Of a stretch of 64,000 nucleotides of DNA, positions 26,399 to 35,896 are shown piece by piece. A program made the translations under genes and the position numbers. Where the stretch lies: assembly GCA_045592125.1 (NCBI GenBank), contig JAZNUE010000012.1, positions 1 to 64,000 on the forward strand, written 5' to 3'. The notes below the pieces were generated by a model. It was not told the origin of the DNA, searched no databases, and saw only the letters and a program-made list of their open reading frames with translations. How positions within the stretch are numbered: the stretch's first letter is position 1; every line of letters begins with the position of its first letter. Source of the stretch: HGM04593 sp045592125 (GTDB lineage Bacteria > Bacteroidota > Bacteroidia > Bacteroidales > Bacteroidaceae).

Positions 26399-27583
26399 AT
26401 GAAAAGAATTGACACAGGAAAAGGGTATATAACGTTATGGGCGTTGCTGGGGATATGGTCGGTGTCGGCCCTGACATCACTGCCAGGACTGGCAATTTCT
26501 CCAATATCGGAGAAACTGCTCGATGTCTTTCCCTCGGCAACCGACCTTGATATCCAGCTGCTCACAACGCTTCCTTCCCTCTTTATTATCCCGTTCATAC
26601 TGCTGGCGGGCTTTATGAGCGAACGAGTAGGGTATATAAGGCTGCTGTACATTGGCTTATCCCTGTTTCTTTTAAGTGGCGCATTATATTTTGTCTGCGC
26701 TTCAATGCCCCAGATGATTGCCGTGAGTGTGCTGCTGGGTGTTGGCGCAGGAGTAATAGTCCCGCTATCAACGGCGCTGGTGTCAAGGTTCTTTGCAGGA
26801 GCTGAGCGCACCAGACAGTACGGATACGTCTCGGCAATCACTAACATATCCCTGGTGGTGGCAACGGCGGTTGCCGGATGGCTTGCCGATATACAGTGGC
26901 GCTTGCCTTTCATTGTCTATCTGCTTCCGCTTGGCTCCATTCTCCTTGTCCCTGCAATAAGGCGTAGCGATAGTACAGCGGGAAACGTTAGTGACACCAG
27001 CCGGCCGGTGACGGGCGGAACAATCAGCTATCGCCCGCTGTCGGGATATATGCTGTATTATCTGCTTATTACCTACCTGGTTATGGCGTTCAGCATAGAC
27101 CTTCCTTTCCTTTTGGGCAAGATGGGGTATGACAGCGCTGTTTCCGGGATAGTACTTTCGCTTTTCTTCTTGGCAATGATGCTGCCTGGGCTTTTCCTGA
27201 ACCGTATACTGGCTGTGGTGGACGGTTGGGTGCTGCAAGTGTCGCTAGCGCTTATTCTGCTAGGGCTTGCCGACATTTATATGAACGATTCATTGCCGTT
27301 TATCATAATTGGCTGTGCCGCAGCAGGAGTGGGCTACGGAATTGCCCAGCCTTATATATACGACACTACGGCCTCGCTTGCAACGGGGCAGAAGGTAACA
27401 TATGCCCTCGCACTGGTGATGGCAATGAACTATGTGGCCATTGTGGTGTCGCCGTTCGCAGTGGAGCTGCTGCAGGACATCACAGGAATGAAAGGCGAGA
27501 GTTCCGTCTTTTTTATAAACGCGGTAATAGCATTGCTGGCGCTTATTGCAATTGTGTTGCTTAAACTGTACCGGAAACAATGA
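26399..27583 (+). CDS. MFS transporter
   Basis: 394 residues with about 12 hydrophobic segments. The loop after helix 2 reads GFMSERVGYIRLL, a form of the MFS motif A region, and there is a central cytoplasmic loop near residue 200. Major facilitator proteins move small solutes using the proton gradient; the substrate cannot be deduced. The stop overlaps the start of the next transporter gene (ATGA at 27580-27583), so the two are cotranslated. It is divergent from gadB. Confidence 0.88.
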   Translation: MKRIDTGKGYITLWALLGIWSVSALTSLPGLAISPISEKLLDVFPSATDLDIQLLTTLPSLFIIPFILLAGFMSERVGYIRLLYIGLSLFLLSGALYFVCASMPQMIAVSVLLGVGAGVIVPLSTALVSRFFAGAERTRQYGYVSAITNISLVVATAVAGWLADIQWRLPFIVYLLPLGSILLVPAIRRSDSTAGNVSDTSRPVTGGTISYRPLSGYMLYYLLITYLVMAFSIDLPFLLGKMGYDSAVSGIVLSLFFLAMMLPGLFLNRILAVVDGWVLQVSLALILLGLADIYMNDSLPFIIIGCAAAGVGYGIAQPYIYDTTASLATGQKVTYALALVMAMNYVAIVVSPFAVELLQDITGMKGESSVFFINAVIALLALIAIVLLKLYRKQ

Positions 27584-28491
27584 ACGGTTTTTCAAAAGGA
27601 TCGCTGGCGTTGCTTTTTGCCCGTACTTTCAGCGGGCTTAATGTGAATGCCCTAGGCTATTTGCTGCCTGTGTGGATTGCCCCGCTCAGCTGTGTGTCGT
27701 TGCGTCTCTCTTTCGGAGCGCTCGTCTTCTGGCTTGTATCTATCTTCTCAAGGCCCGAGACTGTCCAGTGGAAAGATGCCCTCAGGCTGGTGGCGCTTGG
27801 CTCGCTCGGTATCTTTGGATATATGTCTCTCTATGCGCTAAGCATAAGCTATACAACGCCTGTCAACTTTGCAATCTTCAACGCCATGCAGCCTCTTTGG
27901 GTAGTAGTAGTGTCGGCCGTGGTATACCGTGAGAGCGTCGATTCGCGCAAGCTGCTTGGGCTTGCCGTGGGTTTCGTGGGTGCATTGCTTTGCATTCTGT
28001 CCGAACCGTCGGCGGCAGTTGCGAGCAATCCCTTGCTAGGCAACGTGCTGGCCATTGCTGCCTCAATAATATATGCGGTATACCTTGTCTTCTCGGGCAA
28101 GATGGTGGGCCGCCTCTCAAGTGTTACAATACTGCGCTATACATTTACGTCGGGCGCCGTGGTTTCGCTGGCCGTGACGTGTTTCACAGGTTTCGCTGCC
28201 CCTCTGTTCACAGGCAGGCCTCATGCGCTCCCGCTGCTGGTGCTTGCTTTTGTACTTATCTTCCCGACAGTGGTTACATACTTCCTCATCCCAATCGGGC
28301 TCAAGTACCTCAAGAGCACGGTTGTAGCGCTCTATGGGTATGTTACTCTCATTGTAGCGGCATTCTTCTCATTCCTTTTCGGCATGGACCATTTCCGTCC
28401 TATCGTGCTTGTCTCCCTTGCTCTGATAGGAGTAAGCATTTACCTTGTCGGGGTTGTCGAAGGGCCGCGGGAGAGCGTAAAAGGGCAGTAA
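27580..28491 (+). CDS. EamA/DMT-family transporter
   Basis: 303 residues with ten hydrophobic helices in two EamA halves (about 5-140 and 150-290); each half has the small-residue-rich pattern of the drug/metabolite superfamily (e.g. YTTPVNFAIFNAMQPLWVVVVSA). Inner-membrane exporter or importer of unknown metabolites. It overlaps the MFS gene by four bases, so the two transporters form one operon. Confidence 0.9.
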   Translation: MNGFSKGSLALLFARTFSGLNVNALGYLLPVWIAPLSCVSLRLSFGALVFWLVSIFSRPETVQWKDALRLVALGSLGIFGYMSLYALSISYTTPVNFAIFNAMQPLWVVVVSAVVYRESVDSRKLLGLAVGFVGALLCILSEPSAAVASNPLLGNVLAIAASIIYAVYLVFSGKMVGRLSSVTILRYTFTSGAVVSLAVTCFTGFAAPLFTGRPHALPLLVLAFVLIFPTVVTYFLIPIGLKYLKSTVVALYGYVTLIVAAFFSFLFGMDHFRPIVLVSLALIGVSIYLVGVVEGPRESVKGQ

Positions 28492-28560
28492 AGGAGCGAA
28501 AATTGTATTGTGGTAACGTTAAATTAATAATATTATAATTTATATTTATAGAATATTGAT

Positions 28561-28568
28561 TATTTTTG
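28561..28568 (+). promoter_or_regulatory. -7 box of the M6 protease gene
   Basis: TATTTTTG matches TAnnTTTG exactly, 26 bases before the start codon. The -33 region is AT-rich without a clear TTTG. Confidence 0.5.
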
Positions 28569-28594
28569 CATCTAGATAACTGTTTATAATCAAG

Positions 28595-31096
28595 ATGAGA
28601 AAATTTTCATTATTCATATTGCTTTTGCTTGTTGCTGTGATGACGTTCGCGGCACCGGCACGCAGGAGAGCGGTAAAGGTTACCCAGTCCGACGGAACTG
28701 AACTAACAGTAGTGCTTACAGGCGACGAGGCGCTGCATTTCTACACAACCCTTGACGGCAAGCCTCTTGTCAAGGAGGCCAATGGCGACTATCATTATGC
28801 GACATTCTCTCCCGAAGGGCAGTTTGTATCGGCAAAGTGCCTTGCTCATGAGCCTGAAGCACGCACGCCTTATGAAATGGAACTGCTGGCATCCGTCGGT
28901 TACAGCCAGATGATGGAGAGCATTGGCAATGCCTCAAAGGCCCGTTCGGCCAAGTTCAGGGCCGCTGCGCAGAAGGCCGGCTCGCAGATAAGGCCAGAGG
29001 GTGATGTCAACATAGCAGTGGTGCTTGTGCAGTTCAAGGATGTCAAGTTCACATACACTAAGGAAGATATTGGCAATGTGCTGAATACCGAGGGGTATAA
29101 GCTGGAGAATCCTTTTGCAGAGAGTGTGGGCAGTGCGCGCGACTATTTCATAGCGCAGTCCGACGGCAAGTTCCGCCCTAACTTCATGGTCACCGATATA
29201 ATTACCCTTGACAACGATATGTCATACTATGGCGGCAACGACGCAAATGGCGATGACAAGAAGGCGTCGTATGCGGTCAAGGAGGGTATCATGAAGGCCG
29301 ACGCAACCTTTGACTTCTCGAAGTGCGACAATAATGGCGATGGCGAGGTTGAGTTCATTTACTGCATATATGCAGGGTATTCCGAATCGTATGGTGCCGA
29401 TGATAATACAATTTGGCCTCACCAGTGGGAACTGTCGGCACAGGCAGGCACGGTAACCGTTGATGGTGTCAAGTGCAACACTTATGCCTGCAGCGGCGAG
29501 CTCGTGTACAGCGAGGATTACGAATCGGAAATAGGAAAGGTACTTGCCGGCATTGGCCTCATCTGCCATGAATTCTCGCACTGCCTCGGCCTTCATGACA
29601 TCTATGACACAACATACAGCAGCGGTAACTGGGGCATGGACTATTGGGACGTGATGGACCAGGGCAACTATGCTGCCGAAGGCTATGTCCCAGTGGGCTA
29701 CAGTGCCTACCAGAGAGACTTCTGCGGCTGGAGAGACCTTGTGGTGCTTGAGGAGAAAGGCGACTACTCCATGAAACCCCTTACCCAGGGCGGTATCGGG
29801 TACAAGATTGTAAATGACGCCAATCCCAATGAGTACTACATCCTTGAGAACCGTATGCAGGAGGCCTGGGATACCTTTCTTTTCAATAGCGGAATGCTCG
29901 TTGTACATGTAGATTACAGCAAGAGTGCTTGGGACAACAATACCATAAATACTACAAAGAACCATCCGCGTTATACCCTGATTCCTGCCGACGGCAAACT
30001 GGATGTATATGGAGAGGTTTCTACCCAGCAGTTTGTCGCCAGTCTCAAGGGCGACGTTTGGCCAGGTACGAGCGGGAATACCGAACTTACAGACACATCA
30101 ATCCCGGCGGCAAAAGTATACACCGGAGGATATATGAGCAAGCCTGTCAGGGGCATAGAATATGCTAACGGCATAATTTCATTCAATTTCATGGGCGGCA
30201 TGTTCCCCGATGTGGAAGTCCTCCCGGCAACATCTATAACGGCAACTTCCTTTGTTGCTAACTGGAATGCGGTTGAAGGCGCCGAAGCATACAACGTTGA
30301 GCTATATAAGGTGACTGCGGCCGGAACGGGCGCTGGGGATGCCGAGACTCTCCTTAGCGAGGACTTTACAGGCTGCACCAAGACAAATACTGATGTATCG
30401 TCAACAATAGGCGAGTGCACTTCTGTTTCTGGCTGGGATGGAGAGAAGATATACAGCGAGGGCGGTATCCTGCGTATAGGAGCGTCAAGCAGTGCAGGAT
30501 ATGTGACCACTCCTGTGCTTAATGCCGATGGCACTGTTGAGGTCTCGTTCTCTACGGGGCTCTATAATACCAAAGATACCGGCGTAAGGCTGACTGTTAC
30601 AGTGATGGATTCCAATGAAGGCGAAGTTGCTGTCAAGGAGATTGTGCCAGCTGCCGAATTGGCCAGCCACACTATAACAGCCGAGGTCAACGGCTATTTC
30701 TATGTAGAGTTCAGTACAGCCGCAAGCAGTGGCAAGAAGCGTGCTAATATTGATAATGTTGTTATTTCTTCAAGAGGTTCTGTTGCCTCGGAGCTTGTAG
30801 CCGAGGCTGTCGTGAATGGTACAGGGCATTTGTTCGAGAACCTTGAGGCAGGGTACAGCTACCGTTACCGTGTTCAGGCGGTAGACGCATATGGGGTTTC
30901 TCCTTTCTCGGCATACCAGGATGTGTCACTTCCTACAGGAGTTGAAGAAGTCACAGGCGATGACCCCAACGTTGAAGTGTATACATTGAGCGGCGTTAAG
31001 GTATACAGCGGCGCAAAGGATGGCGTTAATGTTGCTGTACCTGGGATATACCTCCTTAAATCGGGACCCAAAGCGCGCAAGGTGCTAATAAGGTGA
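28595..31096 (+). CDS. M6-family metalloprotease with T9SS-like tail
   Basis: 833 residues. A signal peptide (1-20) is followed by an M6 (immune inhibitor A-like) catalytic domain with HEFSHCLGLHD, giving ligands H325, H329 and probably D335, with catalytic E326. After the catalytic part come a jelly-roll-like region split by a fibronectin type III module (LPATSITATSFVANWNAVEGAEAYNVEL, completed by YRYRVQAVDAYGVSPFS), then a C-terminal segment (VEVYTLSGVKVYSG ... GIYLLKSGPKARKVLIR) that resembles a type IX secretion sorting domain. The product is therefore probably secreted or surface-attached and degrades proteins. Monocistronic. Confidence 0.9.
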   Translation: MRKFSLFILLLLVAVMTFAAPARRRAVKVTQSDGTELTVVLTGDEALHFYTTLDGKPLVKEANGDYHYATFSPEGQFVSAKCLAHEPEARTPYEMELLASVGYSQMMESIGNASKARSAKFRAAAQKAGSQIRPEGDVNIAVVLVQFKDVKFTYTKEDIGNVLNTEGYKLENPFAESVGSARDYFIAQSDGKFRPNFMVTDIITLDNDMSYYGGNDANGDDKKASYAVKEGIMKADATFDFSKCDNNGDGEVEFIYCIYAGYSESYGADDNTIWPHQWELSAQAGTVTVDGVKCNTYACSGELVYSEDYESEIGKVLAGIGLICHEFSHCLGLHDIYDTTYSSGNWGMDYWDVMDQGNYAAEGYVPVGYSAYQRDFCGWRDLVVLEEKGDYSMKPLTQGGIGYKIVNDANPNEYYILENRMQEAWDTFLFNSGMLVVHVDYSKSAWDNNTINTTKNHPRYTLIPADGKLDVYGEVSTQQFVASLKGDVWPGTSGNTELTDTSIPAAKVYTGGYMSKPVRGIEYANGIISFNFMGGMFPDVEVLPATSITATSFVANWNAVEGAEAYNVELYKVTAAGTGAGDAETLLSEDFTGCTKTNTDVSSTIGECTSVSGWDGEKIYSEGGILRIGASSSAGYVTTPVLNADGTVEVSFSTGLYNTKDTGVRLTVTVMDSNEGEVAVKEIVPAAELASHTITAEVNGYFYVEFSTAASSGKKRANIDNVVISSRGSVASELVAEAVVNGTGHLFENLEAGYSYRYRVQAVDAYGVSPFSAYQDVSLPTGVEEVTGDDPNVEVYTLSGVKVYSGAKDGVNVAVPGIYLLKSGPKARKVLIR

Positions 31097-31202
31097 TTGC
31101 AGCGAACCGGCAAGCAAAGGCCTAGGCAGGCCAATAGGGGCCAGGTTCACGATATGGCTGAACTTATATCAGGCTCAAGCTAAATTATATGCTGGTTTTC
31201 AA

Positions 31203-31234
31203 AAAGGAACTGTGTCGGCTGACGCAGTTCCTTT
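31203..31234 (+). terminator. Terminator of the M6 protease gene
   Basis: AAAGGAACTG(TGTC) pairs with (GACG)CAGTTCCTTT (31203-31216 / 31221-31234), leaving a T-rich 3' side. Confidence 0.7.
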
Positions 31235-31239
31235 AAGTT

Positions 31240-32262
31240 TGTAAGAACTGGCAATATACAGGTCCGTGTCCTTTGCAAACGCTTCGGGGACCTCATCAAG
31301 TGCGACCTGCGTTCCAACAGAGCGAAGCGACGAGTAATCTCCCGCTAGCAGGCCAGGAACATATATAGTATAGTCTCAAGTAAGTAGAAGAAGGAACGGT
31401 TTAAGCCTTGTTATGTTACAGAATACTGGCTGGTTATTGCAGTGCATATTGTGTCTGTGGCGTAAATTCCATCTTACATCAATTTTTTACAACATACCGA
31501 TGTTTCTGTGCTAAATTTTGGTTCTATTTCTATTTATTCAGGAAGAATGGTGCGCAAAATCTCTCCTAAACATTTGGTTATTAGTGATATAGCATAATTT
31601 CTGCCTCGTGAGAATCAAAAATTTCCTTTCGCCTGTACACTATGCCGCATTTTTTGGAATTTTTGTAAATTCTTTCGTTCAAACCAAGATACATTTCTTT
31701 GTTTTTAATATTTATTCGTCTTTTTTGGTGTTGACAAAAATAAATTTACGCCAACCGCCTTGCCATGCATGTATACACATCTGTAAATTATTGCGATTGC
31801 TATTGTCTGTAATGCGCGTTTGTAAAAATGTTAACAGGCAGGGCAGGGCGGTGCTGTTGCAAAATGCTAGCAATCCTGTTGTGCTTATCAACAGGGTGTT
31901 ATTAACCGCACTAATAACGGTATGCATAAAATATACACTTTGTTTCTTTATGAACAAATGCGCTAAAAACCAGCAATTTACATATTAAATGTTAGTGTAG
32001 ATTGTAGAGTTTTTCGCTAATATTCGGACCTCCTGTTCCAGAATTGCATATTTTTGGAGATTGTCATTGGTAATGCTCTGTAAACCACTAGTATATGCAA
32101 GAAATATAAAGTAAATTGCAACCATATCTCCGATATACAGGTTGTCTCAGGATTGTTGCCAGCGACACATTCGGCAGGGGTGTATTACATGCTGCTGGAT
32201 TTTTGTAAACGGCGCGCTTGTGTTATAAATGTAAACAGCGTCGCTACCTTGTGCTTTCTGCG
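31240..32262. other. About 1 kb AT-rich region without a supported gene
   Basis: Between the M6 protease terminator and the HTH gene promoter I find no ORF with recognisable content. A GTG-initiated 126-codon frame at 31608-31988 has low complexity and no family resemblance. A short sequence at 31315-31345 (GAGCGAAGCGACGAG) resembles degenerate repeat remnants also seen near 8480 and 17195. Confidence 0.6.
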
Positions 32263-32267
32263 GGCTG

Positions 32268-32298
32268 TTGTTTCTTTGGAATATTCTTTTTATCTTTG
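32268..32298 (+). promoter_or_regulatory. Promoter of the HTH gene
   Basis: TTG at 32268-32270, a 20-base spacer and TATCTTTG at 32291-32298, 51 bases before the start codon. Confidence 0.6.
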
Positions 32299-32348
32299 TA
32301 ACGCTGTTGCTTGAAACAATTGTATACATTTAAAAACTGCATAAAAAG

Positions 32349-32843
32349 ATGAATGAGAGAGAGAGGATTGAACTGATTATGAAATCCTATGGAATGACCC
32401 CTTCTCAGTTTGCCGACAGGACAGGAATACAGCGTGCCTCTGTATCGCACATTATCAGCGGGCGTAACAAGCCGAGCCTTGAGGTGCTGCAGAAGATTTA
32501 CGACGCTTTCCCGGAACTTGATGTAAAGTGGCTCATGACAGGTGTTGGTGAGGAACCTGTTGCAAATGGCGTTGCAAGCAGCAATGTGCCCGAGAACACG
32601 CTATTCTCTCAGGAACCTCAGCCAGCACAGCCAGCAGTCCAGGTAAAGCAGGAACCGCCGCTCCAGCATATTCCCGCCGAACCCGGGCCTGTGCTGCAGC
32701 AAAGGACGCCTGCCCGGTCTCTTCAGCGTAAGGCGCCAGCTGCGCCAAAGCTCCGCCAGCACTCCTTGCCTGAACGCAGGATAAAGGAAATCCGCATATT
32801 TTACACCGACGGTACATACGAGACCCTGTATCCCGAGAAATGA
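32349..32843 (+). CDS. XRE-type helix-turn-helix regulator
   Basis: 164 residues. Residues about 4-60 form a Cro/C1-type helix-turn-helix (MTPSQFADRTGIQRASVSHIISGRNKPSLEVL). A long Pro/Gln/Ala-rich linker (about 75-140) leads to a short conserved-looking C-terminal motif (RIKEIRIFYTDGTYETLYPEK). The linker is unlike a ligand-binding domain. It is probably a DNA-binding regulator; targets are unknown and no phage genes are adjacent. It stands alone, with its own promoter. Confidence 0.88.
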   Translation: MNERERIELIMKSYGMTPSQFADRTGIQRASVSHIISGRNKPSLEVLQKIYDAFPELDVKWLMTGVGEEPVANGVASSNVPENTLFSQEPQPAQPAVQVKQEPPLQHIPAEPGPVLQQRTPARSLQRKAPAAPKLRQHSLPERRIKEIRIFYTDGTYETLYPEK

Positions 32844-32886
32844 CCAAGGCTGCAGCACATTATTCTTATATAGCAGATATACAGAT

Positions 32887-32920
32887 GCTATTAGGCATAT
32901 AACGCTATTAGGCATATAAC
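32887..32920. repeat. 17-bp exact tandem duplication
   Basis: GCTATTAGGCATATAAC occurs at 32887-32903 and again at 32904-32920, in the gap upstream of pyrK. Confidence 0.9.
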
Positions 32921-33038
32921 TGTGCGCATTGGGTCCCGCTAAGGGTAATGAGGCTGTTTGCGTGGCCGCATTGTATCTACATTTGCGCTATAATGAAAAT
33001 TATTAGCGCGAAAAATGCATGCGCAACCAAAAAAGTGC

Positions 33039-33046
33039 TATCTTCG
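33039..33046 (+). promoter_or_regulatory. -7 box of pyrK-pyrD
   Basis: TATCTTCG, followed by C, lies 46 bases before the chosen pyrK start. The same variant precedes clpC and the M3 peptidase. Confidence 0.5.
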
Positions 33047-33091
33047 CATATACCTGGAAGGAAACACAGACAGATTATTAAAATACAGACT

Positions 33092-33859
33092 ATGAAAAAA
33101 GTTCTTGTCGATTTGACAGTAAAAGAGGTGCTGCATGTCAATGCCAGCTGCGTGCTGCTGGTTATGGGCAGCGATACACCTCTCCCCGACACTATGCCAG
33201 GGCAGTTTGCCGAACTGCGCATTGACGGCACGCCTACGGTTATGCTGCGCCGTCCTATCTCGGTGCACAGTTTCAATGCTGAAAAGAATGAGGTCGGTTT
33301 CCTTGTGCAGCTTGTGGGAGACGGTACCCGCTGGCTAGGCTCGCTCAAGGCTGGCGACAAGGTGAACACCCTTATGCCCCTTGGCAACGGCTTTACATTG
33401 CCCGGATGTGCAGGCAAGCGCTACTTGCTTGTGGGCGGAGGTGTCGGTTCGGCTCCTCTCTATTACCTTGCCCAGGAACTCAAGGCGCGCGGGTGCGATT
33501 TCGTCATTCTCATTGGTGCCCGTTCGGCGAAGGACCTTTACTTGCGTGAGGCATATGAGGCGCTTGGCCGTGTCGAGTATACTACCGAGGACGCTACATT
33601 GGGCGAAAAGGGATATGTTACTAACCACTCGGTGCTTGGCGAGAAGTTCGATTATGTTTTCACCTGCGGTCCAAAGCCCATGATGCTCTCAGTCGCCAGA
33701 TATGCGCGCGAGAACGGCATTGGCTGTGAGGCATCGCTCGAGAACAAGATGGCCTGCGGCCTTGGCGCCTGCCTCTGCTGTGTAGAGGACACCAAGGAGG
33801 GGCATAAGTGTGTGTGTACAGATGGTCCGGTATTTTCAATAGATGAGTTGAAATGGTAA
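33092..33859 (+). CDS. pyrK: Dihydroorotate dehydrogenase B electron-transfer subunit
   Basis: 255 residues from the ATG at 33092 (MKKVLVDLTVKEVLHVN). The frame extends upstream but the added residues are unlike the family and the -7 box lies inside them. Order: FAD-binding barrel (MLRRPISVHSF), NAD-binding fold (YLLVGGGVGSAPLYYL) and a C-terminal Cys cluster for [2Fe-2S] (CEASLENKMACGLGACLCC...C). It passes electrons from the PyrD flavin to NAD+ in pyrimidine synthesis. It overlaps pyrD by seven bases. Confidence 0.95.
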   Translation: MKKVLVDLTVKEVLHVNASCVLLVMGSDTPLPDTMPGQFAELRIDGTPTVMLRRPISVHSFNAEKNEVGFLVQLVGDGTRWLGSLKAGDKVNTLMPLGNGFTLPGCAGKRYLLVGGGVGSAPLYYLAQELKARGCDFVILIGARSAKDLYLREAYEALGRVEYTTEDATLGEKGYVTNHSVLGEKFDYVFTCGPKPMMLSVARYARENGIGCEASLENKMACGLGACLCCVEDTKEGHKCVCTDGPVFSIDELKW

Positions 33860-34764
33860 AGACAGATGTAAGAATAGGCGGTCTTGAACTGAAGAATCCT
33901 GTCATGACCGCGTCGGGAACATTCGGCTACGGCCTTGAGTTCGCCGATTTCGTTGACTTGAACAAGTTGGGAGGCTTCATAGTAAAAGGCACGACCCTTA
34001 ACCATCGTGAAGGCAATGCCTATCCGCGCAGCGCTGAGACCCCTATGGGCATGCTCAATGCGGTGGGCCTGCAGAACAAGGGTGTGGACTACTTTGCCCA
34101 GAATATATATCCGCAGCTTAAGGACCTTGATACCAACGTGATTGTGAACGTGTCGGGCGCATGCATTGAGGACTATGTTGCCTGTGCCGAGAAGGTTGCT
34201 GCGCTTGACGCGATTCCTGGCATAGAGCTCAATATCTCGTGCCCTAACGTCAAGCAAGGCGGCATGGCATTCGGCGTGCAGGCCGCTTCGGCAGCCGAGG
34301 TTGTCTCTGCCGTGCGCAAGGCATATCCTAAGACTCTTATAGTCAAGCTCTCGCCTAATGTTACCGATATAACAGAGATTGCGCGTGCAGTTGAAGGCGC
34401 CGGTGCCGACAGTGTCTCGCTCATAAATACCCTGCTGGGCATGGCGATAGACTCAGAGAAGCGCCGTCCCGTGCTTTCTACAGTCACAGGCGGAATGAGC
34501 GGCCCAGCGGTAAAGCCCATAGCCTTGAGGATGGTATGGCAGGTTGCAAAGGCCGTAAAGATACCTGTAGTGGGTATTGGCGGTATCACTACTGGTGCCG
34601 ACGCCATAGAGTTCCTGCTTGCCGGAGCAAGTGCCATTGAGGTGGGAACTGCCAACTTCATGAATCCTGCCGTTACAGGCGAGATTGTCGACTATATCGA
34701 GGATTACCTTGTACGTCACAAGATGAGCTCAGTTAACGAGCTGATTGGCGCGCTTGAGATATAA
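33853..34764 (+). CDS. pyrD: Dihydroorotate dehydrogenase B catalytic subunit
   Basis: 303 residues, a TIM-barrel flavoprotein of class 1B. Oxidises dihydroorotate to orotate in the cytoplasm with PyrK as partner. Visible markers are the N-terminal MTASGTFGYG, GTTLNHREGN, the active-site loop ELNISCPNVKQGG with its catalytic Cys, and the FMN-phosphate motifs GIGGITTGADA and GASAIEVGTA. The start overlaps the pyrK stop, so the two subunits are made together. Confidence 0.97.
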   Translation: MVKTDVRIGGLELKNPVMTASGTFGYGLEFADFVDLNKLGGFIVKGTTLNHREGNAYPRSAETPMGMLNAVGLQNKGVDYFAQNIYPQLKDLDTNVIVNVSGACIEDYVACAEKVAALDAIPGIELNISCPNVKQGGMAFGVQAASAAEVVSAVRKAYPKTLIVKLSPNVTDITEIARAVEGAGADSVSLINTLLGMAIDSEKRRPVLSTVTGGMSGPAVKPIALRMVWQVAKAVKIPVVGIGGITTGADAIEFLLAGASAIEVGTANFMNPAVTGEIVDYIEDYLVRHKMSSVNELIGALEI

Positions 34765-34872
34765 ATGCGGCCCCATCCAGAAACTGATGATTTCTGGCGG
34801 TATGTCATATGCTGTATGTGTCATATAACAGGTCTTGATACAGCGGCGCGCGAGTAGTCTTGCCACATAACT

Positions 34873-34907
34873 AAAAATATAGGAACCAGCCTGGTTCCTA
34901 TATTTTT
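34873..34907. terminator. Bidirectional terminator, pyrD / trmD
   Basis: 17-base arms AAAAATATAGGAACCAG / CTGGTTCCTATATTTTT around a single C, between two converging genes. Confidence 0.9.
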
Positions 34908-34994
34908 TCTGCTCTTCCTTATTACGTTTGTAATGGCTGGAATCTTGCTGTCTAATCTTGTATATACAAATGTAACATGTAAATAAAATTCATG

Positions 34995-35669
34995 TTACTT
35001 CAAAAGGTCGGGGCGTAACAGCCTTGTGCGTTCAAGCGATTGCTCAAATTCCCACTGGCGTATCTTTGCCTCATGTCCCGAGAGCAGGATTTCTGGCACT
35101 TTCCATCCATTGTACTCTGCTGGACGAGTGTAGACAGGCGGAGCGAGCAAATTGTCCTGGAAAGAGTCGCTAAGCGCCGAAGTTTCGTCCGAAATTACTC
35201 CCGGAATTAGGCGAATGACAGCGTCGCATATTACCTCTACTGCCAATTCGCCACCCGTGAGTACATAGTCTCCAATACTTATCTCTTTAGTAATAAGGTG
35301 TTCGCGAATTCTGTGGTCAATTCCTTTGTAATGCCCGCACAAAAATATAAGATTTTGCCTCATTGAGAGCGAATTTGCCATCGGCTGGTCAAAAACCTGC
35401 CCGTCGGGGGTAGTATAAATGACCTCGTCATACTCTCGCTGCGCCTTGAGGTGCTTTATACAGTTGTCAATAGGCTCAATCTTCATCACCAGTCCTGCAC
35501 ATCCGCCAAACGGGTAGTCATCGGTCTTGCGGTGCTTGTCAGTTGTATAGTCACGTAAATTATGTAAACAAATTTCGGCATAGCCGTTGCGTTGTGCACG
35601 CCCCATTATAGATGAATTGAAAAAGCTCTCCATCATCTCGGGGAAGGTGGTAATTATGTCAACTCTCAT
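34995..35669 (-). CDS. trmD: tRNA (guanine-37-N1) methyltransferase
   Basis: 224 residues, SPOUT-fold enzyme using S-adenosylmethionine to methylate G37 of tRNAs, which prevents frameshifting. Family markers: MRVDIITTFPEMMESFF at the N-terminus, the trefoil-knot segments FLCGHYKGIDHRIRE and IGDYVLTGGELAVEV, and the C-terminal LLSGHEAKIRQWEFEQSLERT. Length matches the family. Transcribed alone. Confidence 0.97.
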   Translation of the reverse strand: MRVDIITTFPEMMESFFNSSIMGRAQRNGYAEICLHNLRDYTTDKHRKTDDYPFGGCAGLVMKIEPIDNCIKHLKAQREYDEVIYTTPDGQVFDQPMANSLSMRQNLIFLCGHYKGIDHRIREHLITKEISIGDYVLTGGELAVEVICDAVIRLIPGVISDETSALSDSFQDNLLAPPVYTRPAEYNGWKVPEILLSGHEAKIRQWEFEQSLERTRLLRPDLLK

Positions 35670-35788
35670 AAAGAATATATTTTTGTAAACTCAAAAAAAT
35701 GCTGTACTCCAGCCAGCAGGCCGCAACTGACTTGTTCTCAGGGACTGCTGCATTCTAGAAACCTGAACGGCCTCTTGTCTTACGCCAT

Positions 35789-35797
35789 GCGAAGATA
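35789..35797 (-). promoter_or_regulatory. Possible -7 box of trmD
   Basis: The minus strand reads TATCTTCGC, 120 bases before the trmD start. Confidence 0.4.
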
Positions 35798-35896
35798 AGG
35801 CTTTTATTTGATTGCCGAGGCATGTTATGGCGCTAAACTGATAATGTTATTGCAGCATTCCCGTATTTGTGCCTGTGTTTATCTTTGCAGGAAAAA

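Noticed and set aside
24806..28491. gadB plus MFS transporter as a glutamate/GABA exchange system
   Set aside because: The transporter is divergent and of the MFS type, not an APC-family GadC antiporter, so a functional link is not supported.
31608..31988. 126-codon plus-strand frame starting with GTG
   Set aside because: AT-rich, unlike any family, no promoter spacing that supports it, and no conserved motif.
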